64,000 nt of DNA from Natronohydrobacter thiooxidans (GCF_001884735.1 NZ_MJAP01000019.1:1-64000), one strand, 5' to 3'. Shown: positions 55,850 to 64,000, counted from the first letter of the stretch. The notes: generated from the sequence alone by a model not told the origin. Numbers and translations are program-made.

Positions 55850-56799
55850 TTCAGATGCGGCTCCAGCCCCTGCGCCCAATCCGCATACCAGTTGCGGAAC
55901 AGATCAAGCTGCGCCTGCGCGAAGCCGCGCTGGCTTGGGCTGAGCTGATCGGTGGGGTTGATGTGGAGCGCGTATTCCTGCTCGCCGAGACAGGTCAGAA
56001 GGTATTTGTAATAGAGCACCAGATCCACACCTTCGTCGAAGGAGGACAGCACCGCCATCGCCTGATCAAGCTCCTGCGCACGAACCCGCGCGCGCGCATC
56101 CCCGGCTGCGGCCTTGCGCGACAGATCGACCAGATGCAGCACTTCGCACGGCAGCACATTGCCGATACCGGTAATCGCCCCGCGCGCGCCGTAATTCACG
56201 AAGCCTTCGACCACCATCGTATCGACACCCACCATCAGCGAGATCTCCGCATCCTGACTGGTGATGAATTCCGCCGCTTGGCGCAGCGCCGCGCTGCCCC
56301 CGAATTCCTTGAACCCCACAAGGTTCGGATGCTCAGTACGCAGGGCAAAGAACAGCTCTGCCCCGGTGGCATAGCCGTAATAGGGGCTGTTATAGATCAC
56401 CGCAGGGATATCGGGCGCAGCCGCCAGAATGGCCTTGAAATGGTGGCGCTGCGCTTCGACTGAACTGCCCCGCGAGAGGACGCGCGGAATGACCATCAAC
56501 GCCTGCGCCCCCAGCTTCGCGGCATGGGCGGCATGGGCGACCGCTTGGGCGGTGTTCACAGCCCCCGTACCCACCATGACCGGCACCCCCGCGCCGACAA
56601 GCCGGGCAACCCCGTCCATCCGGTCGGCATCGCTGATCAGCGGCCAGTCGCCCATGGACCCGCAATACACGACCCCGGACATGCCCGCCGCGACCATCGC
56701 CTCCCCCTTGCGCACCAACGCATCAAGGTCCGGGCTGTGATCGGGTTTGCAGGGCGTCATCAGGGCAGGGATACAGCCATTCAGCATCTCTGTATTCAT
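55840..56799 (-). CDS. lhpC: DHDPS/NAL-family lyase, probable 1-pyrroline-4-hydroxy-2-carboxylate deaminase
   Basis: A 319-residue TIM-barrel aldolase of the dihydrodipicolinate synthase/N-acetylneuraminate lyase family. The Schiff-base lysine is Lys164 (LVGFKEFGG) and the catalytic tyrosine Tyr136 (VIYNSPYYG). Next to a 4-hydroxyproline epimerase it is best read as the hydroxyproline-pathway deaminase, which gives 2-oxoglutarate semialdehyde; DapA itself would normally stand elsewhere. It is first of a three-gene operon and divergent from its likely regulator. The ATG at 56799 (MNTEMLNGCIPAL) was chosen; the frame is open further upstream through the operator region. Confidence 0.8.
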   Translation of the reverse strand: MNTEMLNGCIPALMTPCKPDHSPDLDALVRKGEAMVAAGMSGVVYCGSMGDWPLISDADRMDGVARLVGAGVPVMVGTGAVNTAQAVAHAAHAAKLGAQALMVIPRVLSRGSSVEAQRHHFKAILAAAPDIPAVIYNSPYYGYATGAELFFALRTEHPNLVGFKEFGGSAALRQAAEFITSQDAEISLMVGVDTMVVEGFVNYGARGAITGIGNVLPCEVLHLVDLSRKAAAGDARARVRAQELDQAMAVLSSFDEGVDLVLYYKYLLTCLGEQEYALHINPTDQLSPSQRGFAQAQLDLFRNWYADWAQGLEPHLKCA

Positions 56800-56850
56800 G
56801 GGGATCTCGCTTCGATGAGGTTTCGCTTGCGGGCAAATATACAGCTTCCC

Positions 56851-56871
56851 ATTTTGGATACAATATACAAT
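56851..56871. promoter_or_regulatory. candidate operator of module B regulator
   Basis: ATTTTGGATACAATATACAAT: two adjacent ATACAAT repeats (56858-56864, 56865-56871) and the 13-mer ATTTTGGATACAA that matches, inverted, the element before tctC. It lies between the divergent regulator and catabolic genes. Confidence 0.55.
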
Positions 56872-56923
56872 CAGACTCACTTCCCCTCTCTCGTGGCACT
56901 GTGTAAGAAACCAGCAGGAGCAC

Positions 56924-57586
56924 ATGACGATGAAGATCCAGGCATATGACATTTCCAAGACCGCCTCGGCCGCAACGCTGATCTTCGACGCGATTCGTCA
57001 GGCGATCATCACCGGGGATCTGGCGCAGGGCGAGCCATTGCGGCAGGAAGACATCGCGCGGGCCTTCAATGTCAGCCGCATCCCGGTCCGCGAGGCGCTG
57101 CAGAAACTGGAACAGCACGGGCTGATCGTGTCACAGCGCTACAAGGGGGCCGTGGTCGCCGGGCTGTCGCTGGAAGAGGCCACCGAAATCTTCGAATTCC
57201 GCGCCTTGCTGGAGCCAGAAGTCATCCGCCGCGCCGTGCCGCATATGTCGCCACAGGTTCTGCAAGAGGCGGCACGCTGCTGCGCGGCCTTTGGCAATGC
57301 GGAAGACCCGATGCAATGGGGCGATCTGAACCGGCGTTTCCACACGACGCTCTATGCGGCCAGCGGTCTGGCCTATCATCTGGAGATGCTGAACAAGGCG
57401 ATGGACCGGATCGACCCCTATCTCCGGGCGCAGCTCTTGCTCAGCGACGGGATGCAGCGCGCCAATCGCGAGCATCTGATGATCGTCGATGCCTGCAAAT
57501 CCGGGCAGGCCGACAAGGCCGCAGATCTGACCCGCCAGCATATCCTCGGCGCACAGGAATCACTGTCGCGTCATTGGCAGAAGTGA
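56924..57586 (+). CDS. GntR-family (FCD subgroup) regulator, module B
   Basis: A 220-residue regulator. The winged helix contains LAQGEPLRQEDIARAFNVSRIPVREALQKLEQHGLI with the typical SRIPVREAL recognition helix; the FCD domain has EFRALLEPEVIRRA, DLNRRFHTTLYAASG and REHLMIVDACKSGQAD, retaining the usual metal-binding Asp and His residues. AGGAG lies before the ATG. Divergent from the hydroxyproline-type operon, which it presumably controls together with the TTT transporter. Confidence 0.9.
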   Translation: MTMKIQAYDISKTASAATLIFDAIRQAIITGDLAQGEPLRQEDIARAFNVSRIPVREALQKLEQHGLIVSQRYKGAVVAGLSLEEATEIFEFRALLEPEVIRRAVPHMSPQVLQEAARCCAAFGNAEDPMQWGDLNRRFHTTLYAASGLAYHLEMLNKAMDRIDPYLRAQLLLSDGMQRANREHLMIVDACKSGQADKAADLTRQHILGAQESLSRHWQK

Positions 57587-57745
57587 CGTCGCGCAGCGCA
57601 TAAGCGGCCGTTTCGGCGGGCATATTGGTGTGTCTGGTTTGGCTTCGGGCCGGGCGCGAAGCGGGGCGAAGTCATTCAACGGACAGCCCACGCGACAATC
57701 CGGTGACGCAGAAGGCAATCTTGCCCGGTGTTCACAGGTAAGAAA

Positions 57746-57822
57746 TGGCGCGCCCGAAAGGATTCGAACCTCTGACCCCCAGATTCGTAGTCTGGTGCTC
57801 TATCCAGCTGAGCTACGGGCGC
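57746..57822 (-). tRNA. tRNA-Arg (anticodon ACG)
   Basis: Read on the minus strand: 7-bp acceptor stem GCGCCCG/CGGGCGC, D-arm TAGCTCAGCTGGATAGAGCA, anticodon stem-loop CCAGA-CTACGAA-TCTGG with ACG in the anticodon position, T-arm AGAGGTTCGAATCCTTT, discriminator G and an encoded CCA end. All stems pair. Confidence 0.97.
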
Positions 57823-57901
57823 GTTGGGGGCGACATATCGCCCTGTTCCGGGCAATGCAAGGGGGGTTTCGCATGGAAACGAAGTTATTGCGCAAAACCT
57901 G

Positions 57902-59299
57902 CTACTCTGCCACCGGAAGCCAGATACGAAACTCTGTCCCGTCCTGATCGCTGCGGATCAGTTCCAGTTTGCCGCCATGCCCGCGCACCAGTTCCGCCGC
58001 AATCGCCAGCCCCAGACCGATCCCGCCCTTGCGCGCGCCGCCCTGAAATGCCTCGAACAAATGCTCGCGCGCCTTTGGGGGCAGGCCGGGGCCGGAATCG
58101 CCGATCCGGATGGCGACGCCTTTCTGCGCGTCCTGCAGCGTGGGTTTGGCAAGGATCTCGATCACGCCGGGTTGTTTCGTGGCCTCGATCGCCTGCCTTG
58201 CGTTGCGCACCAGATTGCTGAGCACGCGGAAAATCTGCTCGCCATCCGCGCGCACCACCAGATCCCTGGCCATGTCAATCAGGAAGGTGATCTCCGCCCC
58301 CTCGGCCAGCGCCAGTTTCTCGCTTTCGACAACATCTTCCAGGAGGGTCGCAAGGCGCAGCGGGGCAAGTTTCGGCGGCGGTTCTTCGGCCTTGCCGAAA
58401 GCGAGGGTCGATTCGCACAGATTGATGGCGCGCGACAGCGAGCCCACCAGTTTGGGCGCGGCGCGTTTCACGCTCGGATCGTCGCTCATTTCCATCCGGT
58501 CCGCCAGCATCGAGGCGGTTGTCAGCATGTTGCGCAGATCATGGCTGATCCGCGCGACCGAACCGCCAAGCTGCGCCAGCCGGTCTTTCTGGCGCAAGAG
58601 CCCGGTCAGATCGGTCTGCATCCGGGTCAGGGCTTCCTCGGCCTCGCGCAATTCGCGGATCCGCGAACTGGGTGTGAGGATCCGTGTCGCGTCCTGTGGG
58701 GCTTCGGCATAATCCTGCATGGAGCGGATCACCCGTCGCATCGGCGCCACGACAAAAGCCTGGATCGACAGATAGAGAAGCAGCGCCGTGATGCCGGAGA
58801 TCAGCAGGGACAAGAGCAGGATGCGTTTGCCATATTCCCAGAGCTCTTCCTGCAGCCGCGCCGTGTCGAGCGTGATCTCGATCAGCAACCCCGCCTGCCG
58901 CACCGGATCGCCGATCACCCGGATGATACGCGGCTCTGACCGGCGCATCTCGTCCAGCGCATCGCGCATCAGTTCCAAAGCCGTGGCGGTGCGCAGATCA
59001 TAGGTTGCATCGATCTGCGCGGGGATTGGCGAGGAGAGGATCAGCTCGCGCACCGCGTCACGCCGCAACACGACGTTGAACACGCCTGCATTCTCCAGCA
59101 GTTCGCTGGCCAGTTCCCCGGCGATGGATCCGTCGGATGCCAGCAGCGCCAGCGAGGCGATCTGTGCGCGCTCCAGCCGGGCGAGAAGATACTCTTCGCG
59201 GAAGCGCGACACCGAGGGCACGAAGATCAGCACTTCAGCCAGCATCACGAAGATGACGACAAGCCAGAGAAACCGCGCTGAAAGACTGCTCGAAATCAT
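57902..59299 (-). CDS. sensor histidine kinase (orphan)
   Basis: A 465-residue membrane kinase. One N-terminal and one central membrane segment (about residues 10-30 and 160-185) enclose a periplasmic sensor part. Then come a HAMP-like linker, HisKA with phospho-acceptor His253 (ISHDLRNMLTTA), and the HATPase_c boxes NLVRNARQAIE (N box), IGDSGPGLP (G1) and GIGLGLAIAAELVRGHGG (G2). No response regulator is adjacent, so its partner is unknown. Its stop lies 80 bp from the tRNA-Arg gene, which is on the same strand downstream. Confidence 0.9.
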   Translation of the reverse strand: MISSSLSARFLWLVVIFVMLAEVLIFVPSVSRFREEYLLARLERAQIASLALLASDGSIAGELASELLENAGVFNVVLRRDAVRELILSSPIPAQIDATYDLRTATALELMRDALDEMRRSEPRIIRVIGDPVRQAGLLIEITLDTARLQEELWEYGKRILLLSLLISGITALLLYLSIQAFVVAPMRRVIRSMQDYAEAPQDATRILTPSSRIRELREAEEALTRMQTDLTGLLRQKDRLAQLGGSVARISHDLRNMLTTASMLADRMEMSDDPSVKRAAPKLVGSLSRAINLCESTLAFGKAEEPPPKLAPLRLATLLEDVVESEKLALAEGAEITFLIDMARDLVVRADGEQIFRVLSNLVRNARQAIEATKQPGVIEILAKPTLQDAQKGVAIRIGDSGPGLPPKAREHLFEAFQGGARKGGIGLGLAIAAELVRGHGGKLELIRSDQDGTEFRIWLPVAE

Positions 59300-59321
59300 G
59301 CCCTAACCTAACCTGTGCCGG

Positions 59322-60716
59322 TCAGGGGAGCCACCTCTGAACCAGCCTCACCACACGCTTCACATTCATGTTATCAAACAGTCTGGGCGAGAAATAGGCC
59401 CCCGCTGCGCGTTTGCCGATTTCCGCCAATGTCGGATAGGGCAGCACCGTTCCGGCAACGGCGCTGAGCTTGAGCCTGTTCGCGAGCGCAAGCGCATAGG
59501 GCGCGATCACCTCGCCTGCCTGCGCGCCGACAACGGTCACACCGACAGCGCGCCCGCGCACGGCGATCAATTGCAAAAAGCCTTGCGTGCGCCCCTCGGC
59601 CTGCGCCCGGTCGATCTGGTCATAGCCGATCCTGTGCACCGAAACCCCGCCACCGTATTTCTTGCGTGCCTCGGCCTCGGTCAATCCGATCTGCGCGAGT
59701 TCGGGATCGGTATAGGTGACATGCGGGATATGGTCATGGCGTGCCCGGGCGGGCAGGCCGAAGAGGATGGCCCGGATCACCACTCCTGCGTGATAGCCCG
59801 CAAGATGGGTGAACTGCCCCTGCCCAGCCGCATCGCCAATCGCATAGACGCGCTTGTTGGTGCTGCGCAGGCCCGCATCGACCGTGATCCCGGCGCGGTC
59901 GGATTTCACCCCGGCCTTGTCCAGATCGAGCTTGTCCAGATTGGGCACGCGCCCGACCGCGACCAGAAGATGCGTGCCGGTGAAGATCGTGCCGCCCTTG
60001 ACCTGCACTTCCAGCGCTCCGGGACGACCGCCGACGCGCTCGACCTGCGCGTCCTCGATGATCTCGATCCCCTCGCGGCGCAACTGCGCCAGCACCACAG
60101 CGGCGGCATCGGGATCGTCGCGGCCCAGCGCCTTCGCGCCCTCGATCACGGTCACGCGCGAGCCGAGCCGCCGATGCGCCTGCGCCATTTCCAGCCCGAT
60201 GGGGCCCGCGCCGATGATCAGCAGATGGGCGGGGCGCTCGGACTGGTCGAACAGGGTTTCATTGGTCATGTAGGGCACATCCGCCAGCCCCGGAATCGGC
60301 GGAACAGCCGCGCGCGAGCCGGTGGCGATCACGAAGCGGCGGGCGGTGATGGTCTGGCCCGCGACCTCGATCTCGCTGGGCGAGGTGAAGCGCGCGAAGC
60401 CCTTGATCACCTGCACCCCGAGCCCCTCGAAACGTTCGACCGAATCATGCGGTTCAATCGCGGCGATGGTCGCTTTCACATGCGCCATGGCGGCCCTGAA
60501 ATCCTCTGGCACCGGATCCGCCGCGCGTGCGGCGACCTGTCTGGCCTGCGCGAGCAGCGCTTTTGAGGGCACGCAGCCATAGTTCAGGCAATCGCCGCCC
60601 ATCTTGTGCCCCTCGATCAGTACGACGCGCGCGCCCATCTGCACGGCCCCTGCCGCGACCGACAACCCGCCGGAACCGCCGCCGATCACGCAGATATCTG
60701 TCTTGATGCGAGTCAT
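59322..60716 (-). CDS. mercuric-reductase-like FAD/NAD(P)-disulfide oxidoreductase
   Basis: A 464-residue class I pyridine nucleotide-disulfide oxidoreductase. FAD motif CVIGGGSGGLSVAAGA, redox pair Cys43/Cys48 in GGDCLNYGCVPSKALL, second nucleotide motif IIGAGPIGLEMA, and a dimerisation domain. The His-Glu pair expected in lipoamide dehydrogenases (HxHPTxxE) reads LPYPTLAE, so the active-site base is absent; no MerA-type N-terminal metal domain or C-terminal cysteine pair is present either. The gene overlaps the upstream TVP38/TMEM64 gene by 4 bp, an arrangement common to this subfamily. Substrate unknown. Confidence 0.88.
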   Translation of the reverse strand: MTRIKTDICVIGGGSGGLSVAAGAVQMGARVVLIEGHKMGGDCLNYGCVPSKALLAQARQVAARAADPVPEDFRAAMAHVKATIAAIEPHDSVERFEGLGVQVIKGFARFTSPSEIEVAGQTITARRFVIATGSRAAVPPIPGLADVPYMTNETLFDQSERPAHLLIIGAGPIGLEMAQAHRRLGSRVTVIEGAKALGRDDPDAAAVVLAQLRREGIEIIEDAQVERVGGRPGALEVQVKGGTIFTGTHLLVAVGRVPNLDKLDLDKAGVKSDRAGITVDAGLRSTNKRVYAIGDAAGQGQFTHLAGYHAGVVIRAILFGLPARARHDHIPHVTYTDPELAQIGLTEAEARKKYGGGVSVHRIGYDQIDRAQAEGRTQGFLQLIAVRGRAVGVTVVGAQAGEVIAPYALALANRLKLSAVAGTVLPYPTLAEIGKRAAGAYFSPRLFDNMNVKRVVRLVQRWLP

Positions 60717-61450
60717 GGCTGTCCCTCCTTGCGGCGCAACTGTTTCACGATCACCGGCAGCAGCGACAGGGCGGCCAGTCCGATGAGCGGGCCGATAATA
60801 TGCGGCTCGAAAATAATACCCAGATCCGGGGACTCGTCGCGGGCAAAGACCTCGCCCAGCCCCGCGCCGACCCATGTGTAGATCGCACCGCCGGGCATGA
60901 TCCCGAAAAATGTGGTCACGACAAAGACGCGCAATCGCACGCCGATCAGCGCGGGGACCACGTTCATCACGAAGAAGGGCAGCACTGGCATGAGCCGCAG
61001 CGAGAACAGCACCGGGGCTTCATTGGCGCGGATCGCATCGGTGATCTGCTTGATGCGCCCGTCACTGGCGTCGATTCTCGCGGACAAGGCCCGACCGAAA
61101 CCCGCGCGCACCGCAAGGAAGATCGCGGCGGCGCCGATGGTGGCCGCCACGATGTTGAACAGCGCGCCGGGAAAGACCCCGAACAGAAATCCCCCGGTCA
61201 GCGTAGCGGCTGTGGCACCGGGCAGCGAGAAGGCGACGATGGCGATATAGGCCAGCACGAAGATCAGCGCTGTCAGCAGGTAATGCGAGTCGCGAAAGGC
61301 GATCAATGCTGCACGATTGTCGCGCAGCGCCTCGAAGGACAGGTAGTCGCGCAAAGCGACGGCGCCGAGGATAGCCACCAGCGCGATCACAAGGACGGGC
61401 AGGCGGCGGCGCCAGACCGCTTTGCTGTTGATTGTCTCATGCTGGTCCAC
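60713..61450 (-). CDS. TVP38/TMEM64 (DedA-like SNARE-associated) membrane protein
   Basis: A 245-residue protein with five or six hydrophobic segments and the VTT-domain pattern: GATAATLTGGFLFGVFPGALFN, then ARIDASDGRIKQITDAI and LRLMPVLPFFVMNVVPALIGV. A GTG start at 61450 gives VDQHETINSK and has GGAG 7 nt upstream; no ATG is suitably placed. Translationally coupled (4-bp overlap) to the disulfide oxidoreductase, suggesting a joint membrane or redox task. Family members may move lipids or ions. Confidence 0.83.
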   Translation of the reverse strand: MDQHETINSKAVWRRRLPVLVIALVAILGAVALRDYLSFEALRDNRAALIAFRDSHYLLTALIFVLAYIAIVAFSLPGATAATLTGGFLFGVFPGALFNIVAATIGAAAIFLAVRAGFGRALSARIDASDGRIKQITDAIRANEAPVLFSLRLMPVLPFFVMNVVPALIGVRLRVFVVTTFFGIMPGGAIYTWVGAGLGEVFARDESPDLGIIFEPHIIGPLIGLAALSLLPVIVKQLRRKEGQP

Positions 61451-61613
61451 GAGAAACTCCGCTTTGTCACGTTCATGGGGAATTACGCGCGGAATGGCCA
61501 GTTGTTTCGGCTGTTTCACCACGATCACATGGGCTTGAACAGCCCCGATCCCCCGAGAGGCATTTTTTATGCGCCTCACCCGGCGCAGTCGCGCGAAACT
61601 CTGGAATTGCGAA

Positions 61614-61642
61614 TTGACTTGCGGGCAGGAGGCAGGTAATCG
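61614..61642 (+). promoter_or_regulatory. candidate rpmH promoter
   Basis: TTGACT at 61614-61619, a 17-bp spacer, TAATCG at 61637-61642, 72 bp before rpmH. The rest of the 263-bp gap (61451-61713) shows no gene. Confidence 0.4.
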
Positions 61643-61713
61643 GCGGGTTCGAGATGACAAGGCGGCCGAATCCGGCAGGATATGCGCACGCCAGAATGTA
61701 AGGAAACGGAGCG

Positions 61714-61848
61714 ATGAAACGCACCTATCAGCCCAGCAACCTGGTCCGCAAGCGCCGCCACGGTTTCCGCGCACGCATGGCCACCAAGGCAGGCCGCAAG
61801 ATTCTGAACGCGCGTCGTCGCATCGGCCGCAAGAATCTGTCGGCTTGA
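61714..61848 (+). CDS. rpmH: 50S ribosomal protein L34
   Basis: 44 residues, [20 protein letters not shown] and onward to [18 protein letters not shown], matching L34 along its whole length. AAGGAAACGGAG lies before the ATG. First gene of the rpmH-rnpA-yidD-ttcA-yidC string. Confidence 0.97.
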   Translation: MKRTYQPSNLVRKRRHGFRARMATKAGRKILNARRRIGRKNLSA

Positions 61849-61886
61849 ACGCGATGGCCTGCGCAAGCGGGCCAGAGGTTAGCGAG

Positions 61887-62309
61887 ATGACACCGCCGGG
61901 GGCAGATGTGGCAAGGCAAGGTGCCGAGGCCGCAGACGCCCCGGCGGTTTTGTCATGCGCGATGCCTGCAACGCTTCTGAAACGCGCCGATTTCCTGCGC
62001 GCGGCGAAAGCGCGGCGGCTGCCCTGCCCGGCCTTTCTGGTGCAGGCGCGGGTGCGCGATGCGGCGGAAGCGGTCAGTGGCGCGCGGATCGGCTATACCT
62101 GTTCGAAGAAGCTCGGCAATGCCGTCACCCGCAACCGTGCCAAGCGTCGCCTGCGCGCCGTGGCGCGGGCTGTCTTGCCGCAACACGCGCGGGATGGCTG
62201 GGATTATGTGCTGATCGGGCGGCCCGGTGCGACGGTCAGCCATGATTTCGCAGCCATGTGTGCCGATCTGGAGCGGGCCTTGCGCAAACTGCATGGGGAT
62301 GGGCGATGA
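61887..62309 (+). CDS. rnpA: ribonuclease P protein component
   Basis: Basic protein that helps RNase P RNA mature tRNA 5' ends. The 140-residue chain has [15 protein letters not shown], the strand [24 protein letters not shown] with the signature RNR motif, and [13 protein letters not shown]. The start is uncertain: ATG 61887 ([14 protein letters not shown] upstream) is chosen; 61854 and 61962 are in frame. It overlaps yidD by 4 bp (ATGA). Confidence 0.93.
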   Translation: MTPPGADVARQGAEAADAPAVLSCAMPATLLKRADFLRAAKARRLPCPAFLVQARVRDAAEAVSGARIGYTCSKKLGNAVTRNRAKRRLRAVARAVLPQHARDGWDYVLIGRPGATVSHDFAAMCADLERALRKLHGDGR

Positions 62310-62584
62310 AACCCGGCGCATGGCTGCTTTCGCTGCCCGTCCGGTTCTACCGGATCGTGTTCAGCCCCTGGGTGGGGTTCAACTGCCGCTATCAGCCCAC
62401 CTGTTCGGCCTATGCGCTGGAAGCGCTGGAGCGCCACGGGGCGATCAGGGGCGGCTGGCTGGCCCTGCGCCGGATCGGGCGCTGCCACCCCTGGGGCCAT
62501 TCGGGCTATGATCCGGTGCCGGGGGCAGACCCGGAGCATGACCATGATGGACATATCTGCAGGAAAGGCCCGCATGATGCTTGA
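62306..62584 (+). CDS. yidD: membrane protein insertion efficiency factor YidD
   Basis: A 92-residue amphipathic protein. [19 protein letters not shown] and the conserved cysteine motif [15 protein letters not shown], followed by [18 protein letters not shown], are diagnostic. It associates with the inner membrane and assists YidC. Overlaps rnpA by 4 bp and the start of ttcA by about 11 bp. Confidence 0.95.
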   Translation: MKPGAWLLSLPVRFYRIVFSPWVGFNCRYQPTCSAYALEALERHGAIRGGWLALRRIGRCHPWGHSGYDPVPGADPEHDHDGHICRKGPHDA

Positions 62585-63446
62585 TGACACTGCCGATCTG
62601 CCGCTGATCCTGCAAGGCGCGCCGGACACGACCGAGTTTCGCAAGCTGCGCAAACGGATCATCCGAGAAACCCGCGCGGTGCTCGATCAATACGGCATGG
62701 TGGAACCCGGCGCGCGCTGGCTGGTGTGCCTGTCGGGCGGCAAGGACAGCTATACGCTGCTGGCGGCGCTGATCGAGCTGAAATGGCGCGGGCTGTTGCC
62801 GGTCGAGCTGCTGGCCTGCAATCTGGATCAGGGACAGCCGGGCTTTCCCGCGACCGTGCTGCCGGATTTCTTGACACGCATGCAGGTGCCGCACCGGATC
62901 GAGTATCAGGACACCTATTCCATCGTCATGGACAAGGTGCCGCAGGGCCGGACCTATTGCGCGCTGTGTTCGCGGCTGCGGCGCGGCAATCTGTACCGGA
63001 TCGCGCGGGAAGAAGGCTGCTCTGCGGTGGTGCTGGGCCATCATCGCGACGATCTGCTGGAAACCTTCTTCATGAACCTCTTTCATGGCGGGCGGCTGGC
63101 CACCATGCCGCCGAAACTGGTCAATGAAGAGGGCGACCTGTTCGTCTACCGCCCCCTGGCCTTTGTCGCGGAAGAGGATTGTGACCGCTTCGCCCGCGCG
63201 ATGAATTACCCGATCATCCCTTGCGACCTCTGTGGCTCTCAGGATGGGTTGCAGCGGATGCAGGTCAAGGCGCTGCTGAATGAGTGGGAAAAGCGCACAC
63301 CGGGGCGGCGCAATGTCATGTTCCGGGCGCTGATGAATGTGCGCCCCTCGCATCTGCCGGACCCCGCGCTGTTCGACTTCATGGGCTTGAATACCAGCGC
63401 ATCGGCGCGTCCGTCCGGGTCTGTGCCGGATTTGAAGGGGATGTGA
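62574..63446 (+). CDS. ttcA: tRNA 2-thiocytidine(32) synthetase TtcA
   Basis: Iron-sulfur-dependent thiolase for C32 of some tRNAs. The 290-residue chain has the PP-loop ATPase motif [15 protein letters not shown] and the cluster-binding CxxC motifs [10 protein letters not shown] and CDLCGSQ, with the [16 protein letters not shown] segment. Start uncertain: paired ATGs at 62574/62577, or 62547 upstream; the first was used because AGGAAAGG precedes it. Its place between yidD and yidC fits Rhodobacterales. Confidence 0.92.
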   Translation: MMLDDTADLPLILQGAPDTTEFRKLRKRIIRETRAVLDQYGMVEPGARWLVCLSGGKDSYTLLAALIELKWRGLLPVELLACNLDQGQPGFPATVLPDFLTRMQVPHRIEYQDTYSIVMDKVPQGRTYCALCSRLRRGNLYRIAREEGCSAVVLGHHRDDLLETFFMNLFHGGRLATMPPKLVNEEGDLFVYRPLAFVAEEDCDRFARAMNYPIIPCDLCGSQDGLQRMQVKALLNEWEKRTPGRRNVMFRALMNVRPSHLPDPALFDFMGLNTSASARPSGSVPDLKGM

Positions 63447-63455
63447 GCCGCTGCA

Positions 63456-63470
63456 CCCCCGATTCGGGGG
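63456..63470 (+). terminator. hairpin between ttcA and yidC
   Basis: CCCCCG-ATT-CGGGGG, 10 bp after the ttcA stop, with AAAA rather than U after it. Weak as a terminator; more likely an mRNA 3' stabiliser. Confidence 0.35.
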
Positions 63471-63558
63471 AAAACCGCTTGACCTTTGGGCGGGGCTTTA
63501 GTTGAACCGGGCGCGACGCCCGAACTCTCGGGCCCGAGTGACAGGATACCTCTGATCC

Positions 63559-64000
63559 ATGCAAGAACAGAACCGCAATCTGCTATTGGCCTTTGGCCTG
63601 AGCCTGATGGTGCTCGTCGTCTGGATGTGGATGTTCCCGCCCCCCGAGCCCACGCCGCGCGAGGCTGCCGATGTCGCGGAACTGCCGGTTGCCGGCAGCG
63701 GCGAGGCGCAGAGCATGGCCGAAGCCGAGCAGGTTGCTGCGGATGAGGAACTGCCGCGCGTCGCGATCCAGACTCCGCGCCTGTCGGGCACAATCAATCT
63801 GCGCGGCGGCCGGATCGATGATCTGGTGCTACTGGATTACCGCCAGACGACCGAGCCGGGATCGGACAATGTGCATCTGCTGAACCCGGAAGGGGAGCGC
63901 AATGCCTTCTATGCGCTTTATGGCTGGCGGCCCGGTCCGAATATGGACTGGGACATGGTGCCCGGTGCCAATACTCCCTGGGAGGTGATCGAAGGCAGCA
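63559..64000 (+). CDS. yidC: membrane protein insertase YidC (5' part, runs off the window)
   Basis: The first 147 residues are present. The N-terminus MQEQNRNLLLAFGLSLMVLV is the YidC-type first membrane segment, followed by a Pro/Glu/Ala-rich linker and the start of the periplasmic domain (LSGTINLRGGRIDDLVLLDY). YidC inserts inner-membrane proteins alone or with Sec. The rest lies to the right of the window. Confidence 0.94.
   Translation, partial: MQEQNRNLLLAFGLSLMVLVVWMWMFPPPEPTPREAADVAELPVAGSGEAQSMAEAEQVAADEELPRVAIQTPRLSGTINLRGGRIDDLVLLDYRQTTEPGSDNVHLLNPEGERNAFYALYGWRPGPNMDWDMVPGANTPWEVIEGS

Noticed and set aside
57746-57822. tRNA-Arg as integration site of a genomic island
   Set aside because: No integrase and no direct repeat of the tRNA 3' end was found near module B or elsewhere in the window.

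Overview
The window is GC-rich chromosomal DNA from an alphaproteobacterium, almost certainly order Rhodobacterales (Rhodobacteraceae). Reasons: an irr-fabA divergent pair, a monomeric NADP isocitrate dehydrogenase, a miaB-phoH-ybeY-(CBS/CorC)-lnt string, an rpmH-rnpA-yidD-ttcA-yidC string, and an extragenic repeat (TTTTCTTGC..CAAATACTC) of the sort I associate with this group. I cannot name the genus. No rRNA, CRISPR array, prophage or recognisable transposase was seen; one tRNA (Arg, ACG) is present.

Layout. 1-3.5 kb: minus-strand glycan genes (GT2 glycosyltransferase; a 700-residue fusion of a Gfo/Idh/MocA oxidoreductase and an SDR epimerase) and a small unknown ORF. 3.6-9.2 kb: leuB, a methyltransferase, a DUF1801 protein, icd, fabA and irr. 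9.1-14.9 kb: an EamA exporter, an LrgA/LrgB pair, smpB, an NYN-LOTUS protein, a GNAT and the glutathione-dependent formaldehyde dehydrogenase, then DUF2794. 15-18.5 kb: argD-argF, a strong bidirectional terminator, and a polytopic membrane protein. 18.7-24.7 kb: smc, an MFS transporter and a flavoprotein. 24.8-26.5 kb: an EEP phosphatase-like gene whose 3' end is followed by two decayed tandem copies. 26.5-31.9 kb: miaB, phoH, ybeY, a CBS/CorC protein and lnt. 31.9-41.4 kb: deoA, a thioesterase, an EamA transporter, purD, xseA, an aspartate-family aminotransferase with a GNAT and a rhodanese, and zapE.

41.5-57.6 kb is the accessory part, with two neighbouring amino-acid-type catabolic modules, each with its own GntR/FCD regulator. 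Module A: regulator, divergent hydantoin racemase, and a convergent five-gene peptide-type ABC importer. Near-identical palindromes (ATTGTTGACAAT core) sit before the racemase and before the importer, so one regulator probably controls both. Module B: a regulator divergent from a DHDPS-family deaminase, a Cys/Cys 4-hydroxyproline epimerase and a Ser/Thr proline-racemase homologue, plus a tripartite tricarboxylate-type transporter (order C-A-B) and a divergent MFS transporter. A shared element (TTGTATCCAAAAT) lies before the transporter and before the catabolic genes. Module B looks like uptake and breakdown of hydroxyproline or a related imino acid, but the D-hydroxyproline oxidase and the final semialdehyde dehydrogenase are not in the window.

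57.7-64 kb: tRNA-Arg, an orphan sensor kinase, a TVP38/TMEM64 protein coupled to a mercuric-reductase-like flavoprotein, then rpmH, rnpA, yidD, ttcA and the 5' part of yidC, which runs off the end. Functions are inferred by reading motifs and recalling families; no searches were run.
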